A stretch of DNA of 25,430 nt from Bacteroidales bacterium UBA4284 (GCA_002395925.1 DGVM01000214.1:1-25430), one strand, 5' to 3'; numbered from the stretch's first letter, positions 7,750 through 16,800 are shown. Translations and numbers: made by a program. Notes: generated by a model not told the origin, from the sequence alone.

Positions 7750-7909
7750 TTGCCTCTGAGAGGCGTGTCCACCCCCGGACACGGGCAGGGGGAGGGGCCC
7801 GTCGGCAGCAAGGTATCGCGCAGCGATGACGCAGATGACGATGGGAGGGGCCGGAGCGAACGCAGTGAGCGGAGTCCTCGAAGAGGCAAGCTGACGTCGC
7901 GGCGGAGCC
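7750..7909 (-). repeat. Structured GC-rich repeat, copy 2 (inverted)
   Basis: This is the partner of the repeat at 7339-7498, in opposite orientation. The 37 identical bases are at 7764-7800 and the 15 identical bases at 7842-7856. The outer stem here is TTGCCTCT (7750-7757) with AGAGGCAA (7882-7889), extended inward by GAGG/CCTC after a 2x2 internal loop. The inner hairpin is ATCGC-GCA-GCGAT (7815-7827). Both stems occupy the positions of the copy 1 stems but have different sequence. Conserved GTCAGC and CTGCC strings border both copies. Confidence 0.8.
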
Positions 7910-7917
7910 TGGCGAAC

Positions 7918-7950
7918 AAAAAAAGAAGAGGCCGACCTTTTTAGTCGACC
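7918..7950 (-). terminator. Terminator of the DUF4434 gene
   Basis: Read on the minus strand, GGTCGAC-taaaaag-GTCGGCC forms a 7-bp stem with one G-U pair (7950-7930), followed by TCTTCTTTTTTT. It begins 16 nt past the DUF4434 stop. Confidence 0.7.
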
Positions 7951-7966
7951 CCTGAGGTTGCGAAGT

Positions 7967-9052
7967 CTAAATTCCGAAGTATTCGCGATAGCGGTCGTAT
8001 AGATGACCCGCCTGAAGGTATGCGCTCTGCGGGCTCATGAAGTGACTGAATTCGAAAGTGATAGCCTTGTCGTATCCGCAGCGCTTCGCAGCTTCGAGCT
8101 TGAGGCGGAGCTTGTCGAACTTGATGGGGAAGAAACGGATGGGCATGTCGCGGTCGAAAGACTCGGCATTGGTCCAGCACTGCATACCGTAGCGGTCGGC
8201 CAGTTTCTTGTTGACGCTGAAGAATGCGTCCAGCTCGTCGTAATCGATATGGCCGTCCTGGAAAGCGCAAGCATCTACGTACTCATGGATGCCGTCGAAT
8301 ATCTCGTTCCATTCCCTCTCGTGCTGCTCTATGCCCACGGCCTGCTCCTTGGTAAGGTTTCCGCCGGCGGCATCGACAGCCTTCTTGCCGTCTATCCAGG
8401 GGGATATGAAAGTGGGCATGCCGCCCGAGACCTCCTTGCACTGGCGTCCCATGGTACGGAAACTCTCAATCGCCCCCCTCGTGGCACGGGAAATCTCGCC
8501 GCTGATGTACCAGCCGGCAAAGCTCTTGTACTTGCTGCCGTAGCGCTCCCAGATTTCGTCGATGACGAACTTGTTGGCTTCCACTTCGTAGCTCATGTCA
8601 CCGGTGTCCCAGTATTTGCCGGAATCGTACAGGCCGAGCATGAAGCGCATGCCGTACTTTTGCGCAAGCCGGCAGAACATGTCTATTAGATCGACGGAAG
8701 GCATGTAGCAGCCTTTCTTCAACAGATAAGGCGAAGGGTAGGTTATGAACTTGCGGTAACCGCAGCGTATGTCGATGACGGTGTCGATACCCATGTCTTT
8801 CATGTAGCGGAAATCCCTGTCCCATTCCCTCTCGCCCCAGTTCTGATGGGGGATGTCATGGGAAATCTCGTCCAGGAAAGTGCCTGTGATGGGCAGGGCA
8901 TTGGCTTTGGGGACTATGAGATTGGAGTTTACCGTTGGGTCGGCCTCAATACCGTATTTGTCTGTACCGGCAGGTTTGCAGCCAGCGGCTACGAGAGGGA
9001 CGGCAGCTGCGGCCAACGCCCCTTTTTTTAAGAATGTACGACGATTTTCCAT
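7967..9052 (-). CDS. DUF4434-type exported lipoprotein, putative glycoside hydrolase-like barrel
   Basis: A 361-residue protein. The N terminus has a twin-arginine-like signal (NRRTFLKK) that runs into a lipobox (VAAGC, Cys25). The mature part looks like a TIM barrel related to glycoside hydrolases: it opens with TGTFLDEISHDIPHQNW, then a 'DRDFRYMKDMGIDTVID' segment, FAGWYISGEIS with a conserved Glu, FISPWIDG, ACAFQDG, CWTNAESF and AITFEFSHFMSP. These strand-end Glu and Asp residues fit a retaining hydrolase, but no activity is established here. DUF4434 is my best family match from memory. It diverges from susC across a 120-nt promoter region, which ties it to the same locus, and ends at its own terminator. 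Confidence 0.72.
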   Translation of the reverse strand: MENRRTFLKKGALAAAAVPLVAAGCKPAGTDKYGIEADPTVNSNLIVPKANALPITGTFLDEISHDIPHQNWGEREWDRDFRYMKDMGIDTVIDIRCGYRKFITYPSPYLLKKGCYMPSVDLIDMFCRLAQKYGMRFMLGLYDSGKYWDTGDMSYEVEANKFVIDEIWERYGSKYKSFAGWYISGEISRATRGAIESFRTMGRQCKEVSGGMPTFISPWIDGKKAVDAAGGNLTKEQAVGIEQHEREWNEIFDGIHEYVDACAFQDGHIDYDELDAFFSVNKKLADRYGMQCWTNAESFDRDMPIRFFPIKFDKLRLKLEAAKRCGYDKAITFEFSHFMSPQSAYLQAGHLYDRYREYFGI

Positions 9053-9073
9053 AAATGAAGGATTGTTTGCTTA

Positions 9074-9081
9074 CAAATTTA
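9074..9081 (-). promoter_or_regulatory. -7 promoter box for the DUF4434 gene
   Basis: The minus strand reads TAAATTTG, a full TAnnTTTG match, 21 nt before the ATG at 9052. The region 9053-9172 is AT-rich, unlike the surrounding genes, as expected for a divergent promoter. Confidence 0.55.
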
Positions 9082-9124
9082 ATAAAAAAGTGAAACCAGG
9101 ACGTTTCATTTAGAATATTTTTTA

Positions 9125-9132
9125 TAAATTTG
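9125..9132 (+). promoter_or_regulatory. -7 promoter box for the susC-led operon
   Basis: TAAATTTG is a full TAnnTTTG match, 40 nt before the susC ATG at 9173. It is identical to the divergent minus-strand box at 9074-9081, so the two transcripts may respond to one regulator binding between them. Confidence 0.6.
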
Positions 9133-9172
9133 TGCTTAACCACAACCAATTTTGCAAACTTCTGCTTAGATT

Positions 9173-12100
9173 ATGCAAGTAAAAAAAGTTCTTCTCGGAC
9201 TGATAGCCTTAATGTTCCTCCCGCTTGCACTACAGGCGCAAGTTCTTGTCGGAGGCTCCGTTACAGACGCATCCGGCCAAGGTATCGCCGGCGTTACAGT
9301 CCTCGTCAAGGGCACTTCCAACGGCACCATGACAGACGCTTCGGGCGCCTGGAACCTGCATGCACGCAAAGGCGACGTGCTCGAGTTCTCCTGTCTGGGC
9401 CTTGCCACAGAGGAGCGCACCTTCGACGGCAACTCCCGCATCAATGTAGTAATGAAAGAGGACGCGCTGTTTCTCGACGACGTAGTAGTCGTGGGTTACG
9501 GTACGGCTAAGAAAGAGACGCTCACCGCAGCCGTTTCCGCCATCAAGGGCGACGAGCTCCTGAAAGCCCCTGCCACCAATGTGTCGCAGGTACTTGCCGG
9601 CAAGCTGTCCGGTATCTCCTCGGTCCAGGAATCCGGTGAGCCTGGCCTCGACCAGGCATCGCTCCGCATCCGCGGCTCCGTGTACGGCGTGGCCTACGTG
9701 GTGGACGGATTCCCGGTGAGCAGCATCAACGACATCGACCCGGCCGACATCGAGAGCATCTCCGTGCTCAAGGACGGCGCCTCAGCGGCCGTTTACGGTC
9801 TGCAGGCAGCCGGCGGTGTAATCATCATCACCACACGCAAGGGCGACAAAGGCGACACCCGCATAAGCTACAACGGCAGCATTGGCGCCAGCATGAACGC
9901 CAACTTCCCCCGCTTCATGAACGGTCCGCAGTTCGCATATTACTACAACGTAGCGCAGATGATGGACCAGCTGGCCAACGGTGAAATCGCCTCCGACGCC
10001 GATTACGTGCCATACTTCACCCAGAAGAACGTCGCTGCGATGCGCGCCGGCACCGACGGATGGGCCAACGTGGACTACATCGACAAGGTATTCGGCACAG
10101 GCCTCACCCAGAAGCACAACGTCACCGTGCAGGGCGGAAGCGACAAGGCCCGCTTCTTCACCTCCGTCGGCTACCTCGGGCAGAAGGGCAACATCGACCG
10201 CTTCAACTACAACCGATACAACATCCGTTCAAACATAGAAGGAGACCTCTCCAAGAGCCTCAGCTACAAGGTAGGCCTCTCGGGAGTTCTCGGTGACAGG
10301 TCAACCCCGGCATTCCTTTCCGGAGGAACCGACGGAGGGACCGATGAGGTCGGCTGGTTCAGCATCGCCCGCCAGGCGGTCCAGATGCACCCTTATCTCC
10401 CCGAAAAATACGAAGGTTACTACACCGGCGCCGTACAGGACAACCAGAGCTTCCTCGTGAGCCCGCTTGCCGCGATTTACGAATCAGGCTACAAGAAGAC
10501 CCGCAGCACCCAGTTCACCGTCAACGCAGCACTTACCTGGAACGTCCCGTTCATCCCCGGACTCTCCCTGAAGGCATCGGGTTCGTACGACTGGTCCAGC
10601 AGCTACAACAAGAACCTCAGCACTCCCTACACCATGATGCAGAAGGTCCGCACCGCAGACGGCTGGATATGGCAGATCCGCAAGGACAATCCTCACCTGG
10701 GAACCGACGTCAAGCCCGCCCTCGCTCCCGAAGACATCAACAACCTGGGAGAAGGCGTAACCTTCTCTCGCCGCATGATAGGCCAGGCAAGCGCCAATTA
10801 CGTCAACAGCTTCGGCAAGAATCACATCGACCTCATGGCACTTGCGGAGTACCGCGACTACAACAGCAACGGTCTGAGCGCCTACGTTGAGGCCCTTCCG
10901 TTCACGTCGCTGCCGGAACTCTCCAGCGGCATCGTCCGCACTTCCCTGCCGGCAGGCGGCTGGAGCGGCGCCTCCAGGAGCCTCGGATTCGTATTCCGCG
11001 CCCGCTATGACTACGACGAGAAATACCTCGCCGAGTTCACCGGACGCTACGACGGTTCCTACAAGTTCGCCGGAATGGCAGGAGCCCGCTGGGGATTCTT
11101 CCCCTCCGCATCTTTGGGCTGGAGACTTTCCAAAGAAGAATTCCTCAAGGACGTCAGCTGGCTTGACGACCTCAAGCTCCGCGCGAGCGTCGGTCTTCTT
11201 GGCAACGACAGCGTCAGCGAATACGCCTTCCTGAGCACTTACGCAATGCAGGCCAACATTGCCCTCGGGCAGCTCGGCGCTTCGCCCGTCATCCAGCCTG
11301 CATACTACGCCACCGGCATCGCAAACACCGGCCTCACCTGGGAAAAGACCCGCAGCTGGAACGTCGGCGTTGACTTCTCCATGTGGGACGGACTGCTGGG
11401 CATGGAAATCGACGCCTTCTACAATTACACCTACGACATGCTCACCTACCAGTCCACCGGTTTCCCGTCTTCCATGGGCGGCTACTATCCGACCTGGGTC
11501 AACAAGAACGCCCTGGACGCCAAGGGTATCGACATAGTCGTACGGCACCACAACCACTTCTCCCTCGGCGGCGACCCGTTCTACTACGAGATCACAGGAA
11601 GCCTCACCCGCAGCAAAACCCGCTGGCTGGTCTATAACGACGACCCCAACATAGTCGAGTGGCGCAAACGTACCGGAACCACGGTCGGCAGCATCATGTG
11701 CTGGAAGGCCGACGGCCTCTTCAAGACCGAAGAAGAGATTGACGAGGCATCCTGGTACGGCACACGTCCCAACATCGGCGACATCCGCTACATAGACCTC
11801 AACGGCGACGGCAAGATCGACGAAGACGACAAGGGCCTGTTCGGCCGCAGCAACCGCCCCGAGCTTACCTTCGGCCTCAACTTCAATCTCGCCTGGAAGG
11901 GATTCGACTTCAACGCACAGTTTACCGGCGGCGCCCTGTTCGACGTCTCCCTCACGGGTACCTACTACAACGACAACGACGACGCCACCATCTGGACACA
12001 GACCTTCAAGGAAGGCGGCAACTCCCCTCTCTTCCTCGTCCAGAACGCATACAGCATCTACAATCCCGACGGAACATTCCCCCGCCTCACACTGGCCAAG

Positions 12101-12373
12101 ACCAGCCACGGCGGCGACAACGGCCTAAGCTCCACCTTCTGGATACGCGACGGCAAATACGTGCGTCTCAAGACAGCCCAGCTCGGCTACACTCTGCCCA
12201 GGAAGCTGATTTCCGGAATGGGAATCCACAACCTGCGCATCTTCGTCGAAGGACAGAACCTCTTCACTATCGACGGACTGCCCGAAGGCATTGACCCGGA
12301 ATCCCCGGGAGTAAACAACGGCTATTATCCCCAGCAGCGCCTGCTGATGGGAGGAATCACCCTCACACTCTAA
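9173..12373 (+). CDS. SusC/RagA family TonB-dependent outer-membrane transporter
   Basis: A 1066-residue outer-membrane protein that, with its SusD partner, imports oligosaccharides using TonB energy. It has a signal peptide ending near ALQAQ (23), a carboxypeptidase-regulatory-like domain at about 25-105 (GGSVTDASGQGIAGVTVLVKG), the DDVVVVGYGTAKKE segment that marks the family, a plug domain at about 118-230 (VVDGFPV, SISVLKDGASAAVYG, GVIIITTRKG), and a beta-barrel to the end, closing with MGGITLTL. There is no STN domain, so it is not a sigma/anti-sigma signalling transporter. SusD starts 13 nt downstream. The substrate cannot be read from sequence. Confidence 0.97.
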   Translation: MQVKKVLLGLIALMFLPLALQAQVLVGGSVTDASGQGIAGVTVLVKGTSNGTMTDASGAWNLHARKGDVLEFSCLGLATEERTFDGNSRINVVMKEDALFLDDVVVVGYGTAKKETLTAAVSAIKGDELLKAPATNVSQVLAGKLSGISSVQESGEPGLDQASLRIRGSVYGVAYVVDGFPVSSINDIDPADIESISVLKDGASAAVYGLQAAGGVIIITTRKGDKGDTRISYNGSIGASMNANFPRFMNGPQFAYYYNVAQMMDQLANGEIASDADYVPYFTQKNVAAMRAGTDGWANVDYIDKVFGTGLTQKHNVTVQGGSDKARFFTSVGYLGQKGNIDRFNYNRYNIRSNIEGDLSKSLSYKVGLSGVLGDRSTPAFLSGGTDGGTDEVGWFSIARQAVQMHPYLPEKYEGYYTGAVQDNQSFLVSPLAAIYESGYKKTRSTQFTVNAALTWNVPFIPGLSLKASGSYDWSSSYNKNLSTPYTMMQKVRTADGWIWQIRKDNPHLGTDVKPALAPEDINNLGEGVTFSRRMIGQASANYVNSFGKNHIDLMALAEYRDYNSNGLSAYVEALPFTSLPELSSGIVRTSLPAGGWSGASRSLGFVFRARYDYDEKYLAEFTGRYDGSYKFAGMAGARWGFFPSASLGWRLSKEEFLKDVSWLDDLKLRASVGLLGNDSVSEYAFLSTYAMQANIALGQLGASPVIQPAYYATGIANTGLTWEKTRSWNVGVDFSMWDGLLGMEIDAFYNYTYDMLTYQSTGFPSSMGGYYPTWVNKNALDAKGIDIVVRHHNHFSLGGDPFYYEITGSLTRSKTRWLVYNDDPNIVEWRKRTGTTVGSIMCWKADGLFKTEEEIDEASWYGTRPNIGDIRYIDLNGDGKIDEDDKGLFGRSNRPELTFGLNFNLAWKGFDFNAQFTGGALFDVSLTGTYYNDNDDATIWTQTFKEGGNSPLFLVQNAYSIYNPDGTFPRLTLAKTSHGGDNGLSSTFWIRDGKYVRLKTAQLGYTLPRKLISGMGIHNLRIFVEGQNLFTIDGLPEGIDPESPGVNNGYYPQQRLLMGGITLTL

Positions 12374-12386
12374 AGGAAAAGCAGTT

Positions 12387-14042
12387 ATGAAAGCAAGACT
12401 ATTTCTGATTGCAGCCGCAAGCATGGCGCTGGCCTCCTGCAGCGACCCCCTGGACATGACTCCCACCGACAGGGTTTCTGCCATCACGATATGGGAATCC
12501 ACCAGGAACGCAGAGTATTCAATCAATCACCTGTACACATACATCTGGAGTTTCACCGCTTCTCCCACCGTCGAGTACCAGACAGGCTTCCTGACGGAAG
12601 CACTTACCGACGAGCTGAAGTACACCTCATACAATTTCAGCACCCTGGGATATATCCCTTCGTACATATCTTATTTTGAATCCACGGTGACCGCCCAGAC
12701 CATAGACGTTTATCTGGGTATGTGGAGTTCCCTTTACACCGCCATCCGAGAGACCAACGAATCGCTGAGCTACCTCAAGGCATACGGCAAGATGAGCGAC
12801 GAAGACAAAGTACGCCTGGAAGCGGAACTCAGGTTCCTCCGCGGCTACTTCTATTTTGAACTCGTAAAGCGCTACAAGGACGTAATCCTGTACAATGAGG
12901 ACCTGACTGCCATAACAAAGGACAAGGCCATCTCCACCGAAAAGGAAGCCTGGGACATGATACAGGGCGACCTGGAGTTCGCAGCAGCAAACCTTCCTCT
13001 TGCCGCTCAGTCACGCGGACGCCTCAACAAGGGAATGGCATACGCACTCGAGAGCCGCGCAATGCTTTACGCCGAAAGGTATGACGCAGTGATAGCGGCG
13101 GCGGACGAAGTGGGAGCCCTTGGCTACAGCCTTGAGCCCGAATACTCCGACGCCTTCGGAAAGTCCCTCGCACAAGGCAACCGTGAGGCCATTTTCCAAT
13201 ACACTTTCGACCTCTCCAAAGGCATCTACCACAGCTACGACTTCAGCTATTCTCCGGGCGGAGACTTCGCCCTCAGCGACAGCGAGGGCGGCGCATATGC
13301 CGTTCCCACCCAGGAAATCGTAGAAAGCTACGAACTTGCCACCGGAGGCCTGCCCGACTGGAGCGCCTGGCATTCGAGCACTACGCAGACTCCCCCTTAC
13401 GACAAGCTCGAGCCCCGGTTCCAGGCCAGCATACTGTACAACGGCGCTTCCTGGAAAGGCCGCAAGATAGAGCCTTACGCAGGCGGACTCGACGGCTGGG
13501 CCACCTGGAAGACCGACAAGGAGCCCCGCGGCAAGACCGTCACCGGATATTACCTCAAGAAGAACGTAGATGAAAGCTTCGACGTGCTGTCCACCCGCAG
13601 CGGCCATCCGTTCACATTCCTGCGCTACGGCGAAGTCCTTCTCAACAAGGCCGAGGCCTGCTACCGCAACGGCGATACGGCTGGAGCCAACGACGCAGTG
13701 CGCCAGATACGCTCCCGCGTGGGTCTTCCCTACACCGACCGCAGCGGCGAGAACCTCTGGAAGGCAATCGTACAGGAACGCAAGGTCGAGCTCGCCTTCG
13801 AAGGCCTCAGGTACTGGGACCTCCGCCGTTGGAAGACAGCGGCAAAACGGTATCCCGAGGGCCTGAGCGGCTATCAGCAGCACGGCCTCAAGATAGAGTC
13901 CGAAGGCGACGGATTCCGATACACATACGTGTCTGTCGATGAGAGAGACCGCAACTTCCCCGAGCGCCTGTACCGCTTCCCCATGCCCGAATCGGAACTG
14001 AGTTCCAACAAGCTTGTTGACCAATACGATGAATGGAAGTAA
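12387..14042 (+). CDS. SusD/RagB family glycan-binding lipoprotein
   Basis: A 551-residue lipoprotein (lipobox LASC, Cys18, then SDPLD) that caps the SusC barrel at the cell surface and binds glycan. The N-terminal part carries tetratricopeptide-like helices (ETNESLSYLKAYG, LEAELRFLRGYFYFELVKRYKD), and the C-terminal part the family motif VELAFEGLRYWDLRRWK. Length is normal. The next gene starts 1 nt after its stop, so susC, susD and the following lipoprotein genes form one transcript. Confidence 0.96.
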   Translation: MKARLFLIAAASMALASCSDPLDMTPTDRVSAITIWESTRNAEYSINHLYTYIWSFTASPTVEYQTGFLTEALTDELKYTSYNFSTLGYIPSYISYFESTVTAQTIDVYLGMWSSLYTAIRETNESLSYLKAYGKMSDEDKVRLEAELRFLRGYFYFELVKRYKDVILYNEDLTAITKDKAISTEKEAWDMIQGDLEFAAANLPLAAQSRGRLNKGMAYALESRAMLYAERYDAVIAAADEVGALGYSLEPEYSDAFGKSLAQGNREAIFQYTFDLSKGIYHSYDFSYSPGGDFALSDSEGGAYAVPTQEIVESYELATGGLPDWSAWHSSTTQTPPYDKLEPRFQASILYNGASWKGRKIEPYAGGLDGWATWKTDKEPRGKTVTGYYLKKNVDESFDVLSTRSGHPFTFLRYGEVLLNKAEACYRNGDTAGANDAVRQIRSRVGLPYTDRSGENLWKAIVQERKVELAFEGLRYWDLRRWKTAAKRYPEGLSGYQQHGLKIESEGDGFRYTYVSVDERDRNFPERLYRFPMPESELSSNKLVDQYDEWK

Positions 14043-14043
14043 T

Positions 14044-15780
14044 ATGAAAAAGTCCCTTTATATACTTGCCGCCATGCTGCTCGCGCTGACGGCATGCCAC
14101 AAGCCCGAATACGTGCTTCCGACCGCTGAGAGACAGGGCCTGACCAGCCTCACCGCCATAATGATGAGCGGAAACTACAACGGCCAGGAACTCGGCAAAC
14201 TCACCATCGTCGATCCCGAGGCCGAAAGGCTGGAGATTCCCATCCCCTATTACTACCCCGAGGCCTCCGACGAAGAGACCCTCATATACATGACACGCCT
14301 CCGCGTACAGGCCGAACTGCAGCCGGGCTACACCATCAGCCCCAAGCTCGGCATCCTGGACCTGACGGAAGACAACCCGTTCACCCTCACCGATCCCGAC
14401 GGCAAGTCCCGCCAGATCGTCATTACCGGCAAGAGGGTCAAACCCAGCGCCTGCAGCCTCCTCGCAATGATGGTGGAAGACGTAAAGACTTCCGGAGTAA
14501 TCTACGAGAACAGCGGAGAGATCCTAATCCCCTATCTGGACGACCTTTCGAGCGTCACCATCAGCGGCCAGGTTTCTCCCCACGCCAAAATCAGCAAGAT
14601 TTCCGGCAAGAACTTCGTCGAAGGTCATAAATACAACCTCAATACCGGAGCCACGATTACAGTGCTCGCCGGCGACGGCACCACCTCCAAGACCTACGAT
14701 GTCCGCCAGGGCATTCCCAACCTGCTGGCCTCGGGCCTCAGGACCGAATCCGTAGCAGAGCTCAGCAACGTCGATCCCGTATCGGTAGTCAATCTGCCCG
14801 CTTACAACGAGAAATGCTACGTATCGCTCGCCGGCTTCGGCAGCACCATCGTAGTAGGTCTCGGACAGGGACGCGCTCCCGTGCTGGTGGACGCATTCAC
14901 CGGCAGCAGGATCGGAGAGATGAACATTGGCGAGGCGGTTGCCGACTGCCTCACAAACGATGACGCAGGGCATCTGCTCCTGGCGAACTATGCCGAGGGC
15001 GGCGACAATGCCGGAACCGTAAACATCTATTCCTGCAGCGCTGTAAACGAGCTTCCCAGTCTGTACTACAGCTTCACCAACCCGCTCATCTTCCCTATCG
15101 GACACAGGATGAAGGCATTGGGCGACATCAATGGCGACGGCGTCATAGTGTTCACCTCCGAGGGTATCGCAGGCATTTCGACATCGTCAACCATCGCAGC
15201 CCTGATTATCCGCGGCGGAGAGGTCGCCGAGGTCATCACCCATGACTTCGCCGGCAACGGACTCGGCTGGGGCGCCGCTCCGGTCAACTTCGCGACCGTG
15301 GTTCCCGCATCCATCAATCCGCAAAGCGACGGCTGGTTCATCGATTATTACGAGGGCAACAGCGATCCTTCCGTAGCCCACGGCAACAGCGACTGTTACA
15401 TACTGCACCACATCGACAAGAACGGCAAAGACAGCTGGCTCGACCTCGTAGGACACTGGGGAGTCAACCCCAACTGCCTCGACATCAAGACATTCAACGG
15501 GACCAGGTACCTTACCCTCATGGCAGTAAGCCACTTCCCCGAATGGGATATCAGGCCGCGTCTGCGCCTCTACGACGCCTCTTCTCCCAAGAACGTCAGC
15601 GTACTTCTCAAGAACGACAGCCCCAAGACCTACCAGAAGGGAGCCACCGATTCCGAGGTCGGAGCGGCGGGCGACGTAGCCCTGGTTCCTTCCACCGACG
15701 GCTACAGGCTCTATTTATACTACTACGATCACCATGCACAGGCTCTCGGCGCCTATGTTGCCGACTGCTTCGAAATCTAG
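14044..15780 (+). CDS. DUF5018-type surface lipoprotein (putative glycan-binding)
   Basis: A 578-residue lipoprotein (lipobox LTAC, Cys18). The first 200 residues hold two beta-rich, Ig-like segments (LTSLTAIMMSGN and, after CSLLAMMVEDVKTSG, a second copy-like unit with ISGQVSPHAKI), matching the DUF5018 type found beside SusD. The rest looks like a beta-propeller with repeated units such as TNDDAGHLLLANY and GDINGDGVIVF. It probably acts as an extra surface glycan-binding protein in the SusE/SusF position. The frame is open from 14014, but the signal peptide begins at 14044, 1 nt after the SusD stop. The propeller half resembles that of the lipoprotein at 18189. Confidence 0.8.
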   Translation: MKKSLYILAAMLLALTACHKPEYVLPTAERQGLTSLTAIMMSGNYNGQELGKLTIVDPEAERLEIPIPYYYPEASDEETLIYMTRLRVQAELQPGYTISPKLGILDLTEDNPFTLTDPDGKSRQIVITGKRVKPSACSLLAMMVEDVKTSGVIYENSGEILIPYLDDLSSVTISGQVSPHAKISKISGKNFVEGHKYNLNTGATITVLAGDGTTSKTYDVRQGIPNLLASGLRTESVAELSNVDPVSVVNLPAYNEKCYVSLAGFGSTIVVGLGQGRAPVLVDAFTGSRIGEMNIGEAVADCLTNDDAGHLLLANYAEGGDNAGTVNIYSCSAVNELPSLYYSFTNPLIFPIGHRMKALGDINGDGVIVFTSEGIAGISTSSTIAALIIRGGEVAEVITHDFAGNGLGWGAAPVNFATVVPASINPQSDGWFIDYYEGNSDPSVAHGNSDCYILHHIDKNGKDSWLDLVGHWGVNPNCLDIKTFNGTRYLTLMAVSHFPEWDIRPRLRLYDASSPKNVSVLLKNDSPKTYQKGATDSEVGAAGDVALVPSTDGYRLYLYYYDHHAQALGAYVADCFEI

Positions 15781-15786
15781 ACGGAT

Positions 15787-16800
15787 ATGAAAAAGACATT
15801 ATCTTACCTGCTGTTTCCCGTCCTTATGCTTTGCTCATGCAAGGCGGGCGGTGACGACATCCCGCAGTGGCCCTGGAACGACCCCGACGCCGACAACCAG
15901 CCCTGGGAAGAGATTACCGACTCCCGTTTCGGCACCCTGCCGGAATACGTAAAGATCTATCACTCCCCTGCCGTGCTCAACGGCAAGGTCGCCCAGGCAT
16001 ACATCGCGACCGCCGACCTGAGCAAATGCGATTTCCATGTCTGGGGCCTCAACGACCCCGAGCTCGACGGCAGTTCCGACGCCCTCAAGACCCCGGGTCA
16101 GATCTATTCCGAGAAAGGCAACCCTACCCTGGTAATAAACGGAGGATACTTCTACGTTGACTCCGACATCAATTACCCTGCGAGCCTTGCGGTGGAGAAC
16201 GGGGTGCTGCTCTCCCCCAACATCAACTACGCATCCGAGGACTGGGTTTCGCTGTACTATCCCACCAAGGCGGCTTTCATCCAGCACGCAAACGGAAACG
16301 TCGAGGCCTGCTGGACCTATTTCTCAGACGAGTCCAACCATTTCATCTATCAGAATCCCGCCCAGAACGCGTACGGCAGCACACCTCTTGCCGTTCCCGA
16401 CGCCAACTTCCCCGAACAGGCCACGGCATTCGAGGCCAAGACAGCCATCGGAGCCGGCCCCGTGCTCATCAAGAACGGCGAAATACGCAACACGTGGCGC
16501 TACGAATGCCTTCCCGGCGATTACGACGTCAACTGCAACAATCCCGACCCCCGTACCGCAATAGGCATCACCGCCGACAAGAGGCTGGTCCTCTTCGTAT
16601 GCGAAGGACGCGAGATGACAGAGGGAGTCAAAGGGTATTCCACCGAAGACGTAGCCAAACTCATGCTCGAATTCGGATGCACAGATGCCATCAACCTCGA
16701 CGGCGGCGGCTCCAGCTGCCTGCTGGTCAACGGCAACGAAACCATCAAGCCTTCCGACGGAAGCCAGCGAGCGGTAGGCAGCTGTGTATATGTGAAGTGA
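15787..16800 (+). CDS. Phosphodiester glycosidase (NAGPA domain) lipoprotein
   Basis: A 337-residue lipoprotein (lipobox LCSC, Cys18) with a NAGPA domain from about residue 60 to the end. Diagnostic parts are INGGYFY (117-123), GAGPVLIKNGEI (222-233), DPRTAIGI (254-261) and INLDGGGSSCLLVNG (302-316). In animals the family removes GlcNAc from GlcNAc-1-phospho-6-mannose, the uncovering step of lysosomal enzyme tagging; bacterial members are thought to cut sugar-1-phosphodiester bonds. Here it would act on the imported or surface-bound glycan. It is the strongest hint that the substrate of this locus contains a sugar phosphodiester. It starts 6 nt after the DUF5018 gene and ends 1 nt before the GHL10 gene. 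Confidence 0.92.
   Translation: MKKTLSYLLFPVLMLCSCKAGGDDIPQWPWNDPDADNQPWEEITDSRFGTLPEYVKIYHSPAVLNGKVAQAYIATADLSKCDFHVWGLNDPELDGSSDALKTPGQIYSEKGNPTLVINGGYFYVDSDINYPASLAVENGVLLSPNINYASEDWVSLYYPTKAAFIQHANGNVEACWTYFSDESNHFIYQNPAQNAYGSTPLAVPDANFPEQATAFEAKTAIGAGPVLIKNGEIRNTWRYECLPGDYDVNCNNPDPRTAIGITADKRLVLFVCEGREMTEGVKGYSTEDVAKLMLEFGCTDAINLDGGGSSCLLVNGNETIKPSDGSQRAVGSCVYVK

Larger units (their letters stand above)
7278..7951. mobile_element. Probable decayed insertion element region
   Basis: This stretch has no intact gene. It contains a transposase C-terminal remnant (7569-7700), two inverted copies of a structured GC-rich repeat on either side of it, and similar short strings at both outer edges (GGGTGACTAAAAAG at 7278-7291; the reverse complement of GGGTCGACTAAAAAG at 7937-7951). 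Together these suggest an old insertion. I cannot define its true ends: the edge strings also belong to terminator hairpins, and no target-site duplication was identified. Confidence 0.4.

Noticed and set aside
7339..7909. Integron attC sites or a CRISPR array
   Set aside because: There are only two copies, they are inverted, no GTTRRRY-type core boxes or integrase gene are seen, and there are no regular short repeats with spacers.
7335..7919. 194-codon minus-strand frame across the repeat region
   Set aside because: It runs through both inverted repeat copies, giving Ser/Glu/Arg and Pro-rich text at both ends, and is antisense to the transposase remnant. No start signal or protein family supports it.
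10484..12109. 541-codon open frame on the minus strand inside susC
   Set aside because: It is antisense to a clear SusC barrel. Long antisense frames are common in GC-rich genes with strong third-position bias, and the translation has no domain or signal peptide.
13011..14024. 337-codon minus-strand frame inside susD
   Set aside because: Antisense shadow of SusD; low-complexity Ala/Val/Gly-rich product with no recognisable motif.
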